Origin: Hevea brasiliensis
Taxonomy: Eukaryota > Streptophyta > Magnoliopsida > Malpighiales > Euphorbiaceae
DNA length: 64,000 nt
Direction of reading: 5' to 3'
Assembly: GCF_030052815.1 (NCBI RefSeq)
Contig: NC_079510.1
Span: forward strand, 30,767,823 to 30,831,822
Every line of letters begins with the position of its first letter. Position 1 is the first letter of the stretch. Of the stretch, positions 24,173-35,024 are shown piece by piece. Below the pieces are notes generated by a model. That model was not told the origin of the DNA. It saw only the letters and a program-made list of their open reading frames with translations, and searched no databases. The position numbers were made by a program, and so were the translations under genes.

Positions 24173-24876
24173 CTAAGGAGGTGTTTGGTTTAGCTGTTTG
24201 AGGCAGCTGATATCTAATGGGAATCCAAATAGCTGAACCAAAGTGTTTGGTAAATTTTCAAAAACATAGCTGATAGCTAATAGGCATACCTATCAATTGT
24301 AGTTTCTACCAGCTCTAGAATATAAGCTATTTCATAACTGTTGTATGTTTTTTTGAACTTTTGGCTACTCTATCTATTGGTTATTCACACTGCTTTGGGT
24401 ATTTGATATGTCATCTTAATATAAAACAAAACTTTTCAATATATTTAGTGCAAGAAAAGAGAATCATAATTTCATATATTATTTATATAATTATTCAAAT
24501 CAGGTGGAGAATTGAGAAGTTGGAGAGCAACAAATTCACCAATCATAACTATTTTCATTTTGTACGATATTACATCGTTACTGCTATTTGTATATATTAT
24601 TGTATTAATTTAGACTATTTAATTTCTATTTATCTATTTCAGTAATATAATACATCAATAATTATATATTTGTTTTAATAAAAAATAAGTTATATGATAT
24701 ATACACTTATTAGTTATTTTATATACCAATAGCAATAACTAAACATATATTTATGAAACACTTAACATAAATCAGCTACCATCAGCTATTAGCTACCATC
24801 AGCTATCAACCATCAGCTAACAACAAAAACTATCAGCTATCAATTAGTTCCAACAGTTAAACCAAATAGGGCCTAG
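24173..24876. mobile_element. Non-autonomous hAT-like element
   Basis: The ends are imperfect inverted repeats: left GTGTTTGGTTTAGCTG and right, reversed, CCTATTTGGTTTAACTG, the common plant hAT form. Inside the right end are several CAGCTATC/CAGCTACC direct repeats, and inside the left end GCTGATAGCTAATAGG, matching the subterminal repeats where hAT transposase binds. The interior is AT-rich and holds no transposase (the 94-codon frame at 24361 is not a known domain). I could not find a clean 8-bp duplication, so the exact edges are uncertain by a few bases. Confidence 0.68.
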
Positions 24877-24944
24877 AGTTGTTGTAGATTGAGAGCCTTG
24901 AGAGACAATTTGTCTCAGAGACTCTTCATGAGAAATCTAGTTAT

Positions 24945-25320
24945 TGTAACAGCCCGAATCTAGGCCATTACCGACGATAGAGCATTATGAGGCATAAGGT
25001 CACCAGAACCCATAGCAAGACCCTTCCTTTCATCTCTTTTATATTGTATCTCTATAAATTTATTAGGTGGAACCCATTAACACTTTATTTGTAAAAGTAT
25101 TACTTCATTTATCCTTCCCCAATTTACTAATTGATTCTACTATCATTTCGTAAAACTTATCTCATAGGGCCAAGGCATGGCTTATCACTACATTTATTTG
25201 TACTCTTTCTTTTAAAGTTGGAATTTATGTAAATGGGTATTTCCATAGTTTTATGCCATTATTGGCTACTTTGAAAATAAAATATTTTCTCAAAATAACA
25301 TAACTCTATTTAATATAGTA
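24945..25320 (+). repeat. Possible start of a Gypsy LTR
   Basis: TGTAACAGCCCGAATCTAGGCC, followed by CATTACCGACG and AGGTCACCAGAACCCATAGCAAGACC, resembles the start of a widespread plant Gypsy LTR. I cannot find its right end, internal region or target duplication, so this is a remnant of uncertain length. Confidence 0.4.
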
Positions 25321-26781
25321 TTATTACAAAATACAAGAGCAAGCGCAATGCGAAGTAACCAAAATTATACATACCTCAAAATAGCTCCATAAAATGGTAA
25401 AAAATGCATAAGTTTTATTATATCAAACCTTGGAGCATAATTAACCAAAATTCTGTTGATTGTTGTCTTACTCACGTCCTTAAAAGGGATAGATAGAAGA
25501 ATGAGAGTGAATATATATATATATATATATAACCTAGTGTGGTGTGCCTTAAAATCACAATTATAAAGAAATTAGAGGTTACACAATGAACTTAGAATGC
25601 AATTCAGCAAGATTGGAAAACAAGCCAAAGTTGCAACACTCAATTGTAATAATAAGCACTCTCCCGATGGATATTTAAACACACCAACACTCCAGCAACT
25701 GAAACAACTCTAAACAATCGATGTAATGAAAATAAGTCAGAAACAAGAAATCAAAGAAGTTGGAGAAATAGCACACCAATGTTGGTTGCAAGCCAATGAA
25801 GAATTCTTCAACACCACTTATTGAAATCAGTTGAATAAGAACAATTCCTTATTTGAATATTTGCACATGTAACACGCCAAATCAGGTTCAATTCAAGCAA
25901 TTCAAAACTTAAGTGAATTTCTAGTAACAATAACTCCAATGCAAAGGTTGTAATTGATGGAACCAATAAGATTCCTACTCTCCATACTTTTGTAAGCTAA
26001 GCACCAAAAAGAAAGGAAGAAGCAATCAAATCGCCACACCCAAAATGGTGGTACGACTCAAAAGCACACACCACTCTTTAAAAGAGATAATTGTAGGGGA
26101 AACAAACATAAAGAATAATTTCATTGTGGGGTATTATGATGTAAGGTGAAAGATCATCTACTAGAATCACATAAAATGCACCAGGTAATATTTAGGAAAG
26201 ATGGTGGAGTCATATCAATCTCCCTTAAGCATCAACTCCTTAGAAAACATTTTCTAAACAAGCAATTTATACAATCTTAATAGAATCGAGTCCATTGGTA
26301 AGTATCATCTTTCCATAACACTACTAAGGTGCTAAGGATTTATGCCACAATGGCATAGATAGACAAGAGTCACCACCCAGTTAATAACCAAGACATATTC
26401 ATTGTTTCTTCTGAAGGACATCTGATCGAGGCATCAATTTTCAAAGGGACAACTGAAGGGACTTGATTGATGCACTTAATTTTTCAATAAGGTCATGAAT
26501 GGAAACTTACTCCTTGCAAAGGTTTCACAACTATCGTCACCATAGCCCAATGTCTAGGTTCATGATAGTAGATACGTAAAGGAAAGGTGTTAGGCACTAC
26601 TTATGCCTAGTCTAACCTCATTAATTTGAGTGCCAATCCTCTAATAATATTTCTAAAAGTTTTATTTATTATTCCCTTATCAAACTTCTCATCTAAAAAT
26701 ACAATTTCTAAACCTACACACGCAAGTGATTTAAATAGGGGTTGTTGTTTACAAACAATTTTCATGCACAAGTACTCACTA
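25321..26781. other. Unassigned DNA, no gene seen
   Basis: No coding frame is supported. The open frames at 26607-26912 (minus) and 26626-26829 (plus) overlap each other and run into an LTR. There is a short AT microsatellite at 25511-25530. Confidence 0.4.
25511..25530. repeat. AT dinucleotide microsatellite
   Basis: About ten AT units in a row. Confidence 0.95.
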
Positions 26782-29600
26782 TGTAACACCCTCACTTTAG
26801 GTAGTCTGTATATTCTATTGTTCTGGTGACCAATGTCTGTCTGGACAACTAGAATGTCTAAAACTATATTTAAACTAGAGTGAGGAGTCATAAATAACCT
26901 AAATAATGACAAGAAAAATTATGGAAAATTTTAAGAAATAAAATACAAAGAAGTTAAATGAGTCGAAGCTACGGCGATGGGTAATCCTAACAGGGAGTGA
27001 CTGTGAAGACAATTAGCAACCCTAGAACTGTAAGAAATCCTGTAAAATAATTATTAGGAATTAAGTGAAGGATTATTGAGGCTTAGATGACAATGGAATA
27101 CCAAGAAAATATAAGAAAAATTATGTAAATCGGTACAGACAACTTAAGCTCAGTAAACAAAACGAAGGGCATTTTAGTCATTTCACCCTCAGAGATAATT
27201 TTTTACCAACATGTCAATTTAAGTAGGTGAGATTCATGCCATAAAATATGAATAAATATTGATGAAAATTTAATTAAAAATGAATAAAAGAGAGAAGAAA
27301 GAAAGATAAAACAAAATGAAATTAAATTAGAATTATTACCTAAGAATGATGCAATTAAAAATTTCTCAACCAATCAAAATTAGGCAAACTCAACTATAAA
27401 AGCAAAAAGGAAAGAAATAAAATTTAATGAAGTCATCTTCTTCTTCTCTTAGCACCTTGGCTGAACCCTCACTCCCATTTCCTCCATTGTTATTCCTTCA
27501 TCAACCTTGCTAATCTTTGACTTTCTACTATAAAACCCCTAACTTTCTATATTAAAACTTGTCATCTAACCTTGCTAAGGTGTTTGAATACCAAGAATTG
27601 AAGAGAAAGTGAAGATTTGGAAACCTTGGGATTTGCTACAAGAGGTTAGTGCTAATTTTTACTCCTCTCTCTCTCAATTCATTGTTAAGAACCTTAATTG
27701 AGTTAGGATTTGTTGAAATTGAAACAAAATATGCATGTTAGGGCACCCATGAGTTTCAGTAGCCATGGATAAGAGATGGTCTTGATGATTTTTAATTGAA
27801 TTAAAGTTGATTTGGGATGAGTTTGATGAGTATACATAGATTAGAACTTTAATTTCTATATAGAGTATGAGATTGAAATTTTGAGAATTAGGGTTTGATA
27901 AAAAATTAGGGTTTTACCAAATTATTATTAAATTGGTGTTCTTAAGGTCAATTAGTGACCATTTGATATGGTTTGACCTTAAATTGGAATTGATTATGGC
28001 ATTGAATTGTGATTTGGGTGAGCTGCCCTATGTGCTAGAAATTTTGGACCTTGAGTCCAGTAAGTTTGGGCAGCCATAAGTTGAATTGTGTAGCTTCAGT
28101 TGGTATAAGAACAATTGGATATACATAATGCCACATTTTTAATGAAGAGACCCTGCCTAGAAAACTAACACAAAGTGACCTAAAATTGACTTGAATCCGG
28201 GTAACCAAAATTTGGACTTGGAAAAATGACCATATGAACAGTGATTGTTCAAATGGGCATAACTTTGCGTAGAGAAGTCCAAATTACCTTATTCTTAAAC
28301 CCATGGAAAGCTTATACATAGTAGAACAACTTTCATGAAGAACAGAAACCCAAATTCTGACCATAACCTAATCAAATTGCTAACCAAATTTAGCTCATCA
28401 AAACTGCCAGAACCAAAATTTGCCCAGAAATTATGGACATGGACTAATCTGGCCAGTTATGGTAAAATCTCATAACTTGAGCTACAAAACTCCAAATGGA
28501 GTGATTCAAAAAGGGAATTAAAGTATAGATATTAAGGAACAACTTTGAGGAAGAAAGTTTAGCTAAAATCCCACTGTATATTGGTCTAATGGAACAGTAA
28601 ACATAGATGACAAAATCTAAAATTTTGAAATTTCTTATAGAAAGCTTTGAATTGCAATTGGCAACTAATGCCAAGAAATTTAGAACTCAAAATGTGGTAT
28701 GATCATGTGTTTAGAATTTGTATACCTATTATTTATGAAATAGTCAAAAATTTACATGAATAGTAATGTAAATAGTAACCACAATAACATCAAATTTAAA
28801 GAACCAAAAACCTAATTTGCTAAAATGCTCATGTATGCCTAGTATGATTGTTTTGGATAGGTTGGCATGCCAATAGGGTTTTGACTGCAGTACTGCTTAT
28901 GGCTTCGTGTCATTTCATGATTTATGGCTCTTATTACCATTTTGTGATATTATGGCCTTTGGCCATTTTGCTATTCTTTGATATACATGGCTTTATGCCT
29001 AATTGATTTTATGGCTTATTAGCCATTTTGTTGCACACCTGGCAGACACTATATGACCGATGGTGTGACGGCCCGAGGTACTTAGTACCTAGTGCTAGTT
29101 TATCCATTTATCCAGTCTGGTCAACTGGTATAGGTTACTTGGGTAATTAAAATAAGTCTTAAAAATTATACTACTAAATAATGAACATAAAAACCATTAA
29201 ATTAAGGATATTACAAATAATTACCCCAAAATTTAGTCTGTGTTAATTATCAGTATAATTTTTTATATTTAATTATTTAGTTTATTTTTATATTATATTG
29301 GCACTACTAATCTTTATGCTTAGCGCGTCGCTTTTTGCCACGCGTAGGTACTAGAGACCAGGAGCGAGAGGCTAGTAGACCATAGACTGGGATTACTGTG
29401 AGAGTCTAGATCTGCACTTGTGTTAGGTGTCACTTCTTCTGCAGTGTATTTTATTTAGTGATTTTGTATTTTATAGTTAGACATTCATTTTGTTATGTAA
29501 ATTATGAACTTATGTAATTATTTACTACACTAAGTTTCTAGTTAACTTATTTTATTTATTTACTAAGTTATCCTAAAGATAATTAAACTAAATAAATTAT
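26782..29600 (+). repeat. Gypsy LTR remnant, element B-like, 3' end missing
   Basis: It starts TGTAACACCCTCACTTTAGG and follows the LTR of element B throughout: the GACCAATGTCTGTCTGGAC block, the paired GATGGGTAA motif, the 27-bp palindrome (28230-28256), GGCATGCCAATAGGG (28865), TGTGACGGCCCGAGGTAC and the terminal hairpin with TTAGCGCG (29307-29323). Similarity fades near 29580-29600 and the expected end is absent. No internal region follows, so this is a truncated LTR. The open frame at 28444-28674 is a chance frame. Confidence 0.82.
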
Positions 29601-32600
29601 GTATATATATCATTTATTCTAATAAACACTTAAAGGTCCCAAACAATTACAACCTAAAATATTATTTCTAATAAGCTAGTTTATTTTACAATTTACGAAG
29701 TATTTAATTAAATTCAACTTACGTGCCAAACAAGGGTTAAAATACAAATAAAATTGATTTTAATATTTACCAACTAAATTTCTATTATTACTATATATCA
29801 CATACAAAATTCTTATTTTAAGAAAGTTTAAGGGATACTTACCTTTTAATTGTTGCAGTTGCCATTGAGGCAAGCTACCCTTAAAGAAAGACCTTCTCTT
29901 CTAGTATGGCATGTTTATCCCTGTCTAACTCCCACTAAGCTTCATGTAAGTTCTATGCAATTATTGCCCTTTTTGGTACTTACCTTAGAGCTACTTACCA
30001 ATTTATTTTTAAAATAAAATAAACATTATAACTAAAAATTTAATCACTTTCAATCTAATTAACTAGGCTTCTAATGAGCCAAAACTGTACAATGGCCATA
30101 AGTCTATATAATTTAATTCTAACACTTCAAAATAGCCCATTACATTATATAAAACATTAAATTAACATTCAAATACTAATTTCTATTGAAGAACATCAAA
30201 TTACAAACATATATGATAATTGTAAATTTTGACAAATTCGCACTGCTTTTGCATTTGAATTTCTAAAATTAGTTAAAGACGTACAAAAATTATAAAAAAA
30301 TTCCAAAAGCATTCCAAGATATCATATATAATTGTAAAATTATTAGCTAGCCTAAAATCTCTACTAAATTATTTTGAAAAATCATGGTTCCCCACTATTA
30401 TGCACCAGAGACAAATCTACACTACTTTTTGAAAATCAATGTATCTCATAAAACATAAAAGATATTTACATCAAAACAACTAGAAAAGTTAGATAAGATC
30501 TTGAAATTATTTTTAAAATTAAGAATCGCAAAAAAAGATGAAGAACTAAGGAAGATATTGGCCCTAAAATTTGATTGTCCTACAAATCACAGATAGAAGA
30601 TATCCTAATTTTAAAAAGCCATAACTTTCTCAATTTAAAAGCTTTTTATATGATTCTTGAGATTAAAATCATTAGAATTTCATGAAGAATACAAAAGTAA
30701 TTTTTATAAATTTTTAAAGAAATAAAAACACATGAAAAATAATAAATAACTTGAAGACATAAAATCAACATGTGCAAAGTTGTAAGTTCTCATCAAATTT
30801 ATCACATGATCATGAATGTTATGAATATATGAGACCATCGAAAGGCATATAAACATAAAAGAATTGATATATGATATATTTCTTGAATATTCATAATTTA
30901 AAACATATAATTTGAAGAATTCTTAAAGGTTTCTTGAAAAAAAAGGAAGAGAGAAAGAAGAACAAAGAAGAAGGGAGAAAAAAAAAACTTCCTATTTAAT
31001 TTTTATTTTCCTTTAAAAATAAAAAAGAATTGTGAGCTTTTATTTATTTAATTAAAATTTCCTACTGGGCCTTATTGGCCTTAGAGAGATCAATTATGTC
31101 CAATTACATTTTTTTTCAATAAAATAAATTCTCAAAATTAAATAAAAAAATAAATTTCATTTAAATTTAATTAAACATTTTTTGCTCTTCAAAATTATTT
31201 TATCCAAGAAAAATGTTATATATATGATTATCCATTTTTAATACCTCTAAATATATCTCACATTCATACAACCTTTTTATCATCAAATTCCTCACGCCCT
31301 CAATGCATATGCCCATAAGGTTACACAAATTGGGGTCTACATTCATAAATCTTAGAATCACAAAATCTGTTAAATGTTTACATAAGGTGGCCTTTTTATT
31401 GGAAAAACTACATACTAAATAGGAAAGAAACTAAACACACTATTTAGGAACTTTAGAGAAATTATTACAATAAGTAAAACTAAAGGAGAAACAAAATTTG
31501 TAGCTTCTATCTTTATTATTGGCTGAAATCTTAATGTAAAGTAAGAGGGAAATACTTTCTTGAATTGAGAAAGCACTCCTTGTAGCTTTAGGAATAGGTT
31601 TGGCAAATTTGAAGAGAGTGTGGTCTTGAAAAGTCAATCTTACTTTTGCTCAAAAAGTGCTTCTTGAAATCTAACTTGATTCTCTAAATTTTCCTTTATT
31701 AAAATGTGCTCGTTGACTTGTCAAACCTTGTAATAATAGGATTTATGATGCCTTGGATTCCAATTTGGGTTGACTTTTTAACCCCTTAAAATCGCCAAAC
31801 ACCCTATATGGATCCTCCACTTAGGCTTGGCCCTCTTCACCCAAATTAGGTCCAATTTCACTACTTTAATCAAACTCATATATTCTTGCTCATATGTTGA
31901 CCCCATTTATGTCTAGTCTTCTTAAACTCAAATAAACTTAATTCCATATCATAAGCCCAACCAAAATTATTATATTTCTTACATGTCTCATGTAAAACAT
32001 CCATAATTAAGTCCTTTTGATGCATACGTCTAAGTGGCCCTAAGCATGCCCCATGCAATTCATGTGATCTCAGCCTTTGCTTATATCTTGCATGTTTATG
32101 GTGAATGATGTTCAAGCATGCTAATAAAGAACAAGTCCAAAAGTGCTTAGGATAAGTAAATAAGGATTCCTAACAAATAGGCAAGTTGCTACTTTTTATG
32201 GAACCATCTCCAAGCTGAATAAAGACTTCAAAAAATCACTTTTAGCTTCCCTAAACTTCCATATGCTATTTTAGTCATATTAGGCCCCCACATGTTATTC
32301 TAAAACGCACAAATCCTTTTAAATATGGATTTTAATATTGGGCCACTTTTATATATGGCCTTTTTAATTCCAAATAGATTAAGTCTATTTTCATAAGTCT
32401 AGCCTAATTTCCTTTCTTTTACATGCTAGCATGCTTCCTAGCCCATTCTTGACCTAACTCATGGGGTGCAAGATATTGGCTTATATTGAGGCCAACACAA
32501 TGAATAGAGAATTACAAGGGAAAGAAAATATATTAATAAAATACATTTCAAGTACATATATGTATCATTCCCATGAAATGGTTCCACATCATAAATAATT

Positions 32601-32753
32601 CACAACAAGATAGTTATATCACCAACGGTTTACCATCCCATAGTCATATCATGTATCCAATATGCCCACCTTACTAAAGAAGTTCCTTAAGACTTTCTCT
32701 TAGCATATCATATCAAACAATGGGTCTGGAAACATAGAATTGCCTAACCCGAA

Positions 32754-32813
32754 TACCATGGACGCCAGAGACACAAAATTGTCTACCATGGATGCCAGTA
32801 ACACAGAATTGTC
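32754..32813. repeat. 30-bp tandem duplication
   Basis: Two copies of a 30-bp unit (TACCATGGAYGCCAG...AATTGTC) lie head to tail, with partial similar units on each side. Confidence 0.88.
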
Positions 32814-33271
32814 TTACCTGGGCATATCTTCCCTATCTTTCAAATATATGTGAGCTCATAATGCATGCATGCTCTTTCCTTTACTTTTCCTTTATCTTTT
32901 CCATTGGGAGCCCTTAGATCATCCATAACCACCAACAAAATATAATTAAATATAATGTAGCATTTTTGTGAGTTGAACACTATAATATAATTATTTATGC
33001 AATCCTATATGCAACATATCGAATTAAAATAATTAAATGACACATGGATACATATGTAAAATAAAGTGGTTTTTAGGAAAGCATTTCGTAATTACTATTC
33101 ATTGTTACGATTGTCCTAGGCTTGAGCAGTTTTCGATCTGAACTTAAAAACTACACTGAACCGAGTCAATTCAATTCAATTGATTCAATTTTTCAATTCG
33201 ATTAGTTTCGTTTGGTTATTTTCATCAAACACTGAACCGAGCTAAATCTTATGCTACATCATTTTGAGCCT

Positions 33272-33292
33272 CACACACACACACACACACAC
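33272..33292. repeat. CA dinucleotide microsatellite
   Basis: About ten CA units. Confidence 0.95.
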
Positions 33293-33639
33293 ATCATGTG
33301 AATCTGTCCTCTTTTGTATTATGAATTTTATGCTCACAAAAAGAATAATGAAATTTATGAGATTATTTTATATCTCACTATAGATGCTTGATTTGGTTAT
33401 TACCCATTCCTCATTTGTTGAGGAGACACTAGAGTTAGCTTTGTTTTGATTACCATGGTACATGCACATGCTTAAATCCTCCTCTTATCAAACGTTAGAT
33501 CTAAGTTTAACTTGGCCCTTTTCGGAAGTAATTTGTTGTGTGGATGTAATGTGCACGACGATTCGATCTCCACGACCATAGGGAGTGAGAATCACTTCGA
33601 AGATGACCCTTACAGATTAGTCATGCATAGAGTTAGTGA

Positions 33640-34696
33640 GATTAAGAATGATTTTTGAAAAATAAGCAATGGTGATTTTTGAAATGACAATTGTACACAA
33701 TTGATTTTAGTGAAATTTTCTCTTTATTTTCATAAATTGATGGAATTATTTTAAATGTTCAGTTATGATTGCTAAATTGAATTTCTTGATCAATGTCATG
33801 TAAATACTTGATTTATATCATTAAAAAATATTGACTTTGATTTGATGAATTTCAAGATGTCCAAATTCTTTGCTATAATTTTGTCAATATATATTGTATT
33901 ACATTTTAAATTATAGTTGTGCACCACTGAGTTCATCGCTCAGCGATAGCTTTGTATGATGTCGCAGGTGAAAGGAATATAGAGCAGCTGAGTAAGATTC
34001 TTTGAAGACACATTGAGACTAGCTCCGGGGATATCATAGGTATACCCTTGTACATTAGATTTTGATGTATTCATGTAATAATATGTATTAAATTATTTGA
34101 ACAGTTATACAAAAACTCTTATAATATTATTTTGGTATGTAATGAAATGCAAATTATTATTGTAATATTCATTTGAGAATTTATTTATCTGTATCTTTTT
34201 ATAATATTAATTTTATTACCCAAATGAATGTAATATTCAAATTTCTTCCTAAGTTCGGTAATTAATGAAATGTTTCCTTCATGATGAGTTTGACTTGAAA
34301 ATGAATTGAGTTGACTGGTGGGAATGATTTATTAATTGCTAAGATTGAATTGGGAGATTAAATTGATTTTATTGGAGTTGTGGTTGAAAAACTATATTGG
34401 GAGTGTTTTTCTTTTCAAGTTTGAAGAACTATTTTCTCCAAATACAGCTGACACTCTGCCGAAATTGTGAAAAATTTTCGTAACACCAAATTTTAATTGA
34501 GGATTTGATCCATGACCAAAATTTAAATTAAAGGCTTTTTAATAAATATTCAATGTTCCCACCACTATAAAAATGATCAAAAATTATTTTAAAATCCCTT
34601 GTAGTATATTTAATGGGTTATCGGTAGGCGAAGTACGGTAATTCATTAGGTGTACTACAGAATCATGTTATATCTTACGAAGAGTAGGGTGTAACA
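33640..34696 (+). repeat. Gypsy LTR remnant, element A-like, 5' end missing
   Basis: The last kilobase matches the end of element A's LTR read in sense. It has the CACCACTGAG...CTCAGCGATAGC hairpin (33927-33943), AGCTCCGGGGATATC, the AAAATCCCTTGTAGTATA block and the terminal GTAGGGTGTAACA ending at 34696. The left limit is approximate. It is a different LTR from 26782-29600, because both carry their own copy of the terminal hairpin. The flanks (CACTA before 26782, TGCTA after 34696) do not match as one insertion. Confidence 0.75.
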
Positions 34697-35024
34697 TGCT
34701 ACTCTTTGCTGCAATGCTAATCTATGGTTCTTTCATTATTTCTACTTCACTTAACTATTTAATATTATGGGTTATTATGTTTTGATTGTAACTATATAAT
34801 AGCATTGTTTATTTGGTACTTCAATTTCCCACATTTCTCCATTACTATCCATTACCATCTTAAATTATCATTTCCTTTTTCTTTAAATAATCTCAATTGG
34901 AGATGATGAAATGTCATTATTAATTGAGTCAAATACCTATTCAGGGAACAAGCAAAATATTGTGTTTGCGTCAACTATCAAAAAAAAAAAAAAAGTGTTC
35001 AACTTGTTGAGAAAACATCTAACT
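34697..35024. other. Short unassigned spacer
   Basis: Contains a run of about fourteen A near 34980-34994. Nothing else is recognised. Confidence 0.4.

Larger units (their letters stand above)
29601..33639. other. Unassigned repeat-like block between two LTR remnants
   Basis: No gene is seen. Parts look like LTR DNA in minus orientation: 29850-30010 is a GC-richer stretch with AAGCTACCCTTAAAG, 30200-31000 resembles U3-type AT-rich sequence, and about 32540-32930 weakly resembles the reverse of the D-type LTR. The minus-strand frames at 31415-31637 and 31876-32115 have no domain I know. I cannot place boundaries or target duplications. Confidence 0.35.

Noticed and set aside
24361..24645. 94-codon plus-strand frame inside the hAT-like element
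   Set aside because: It is Ile/Tyr-rich low-complexity sequence from AT-rich DNA with no transposase motif.
31876..32115. 79-codon minus-strand frame with a His/Arg-rich start
   Set aside because: No domain recognised, no support from a second copy, and it lies in repeat-like DNA.
26782..34696. One large LTR or complete element from TGTAACACCC to GGTGTAACA
   Set aside because: The flanks CACTA and TGCTA do not match, and the terminal hairpin region occurs twice (29307 and 33927), so these are two separate LTR remnants.
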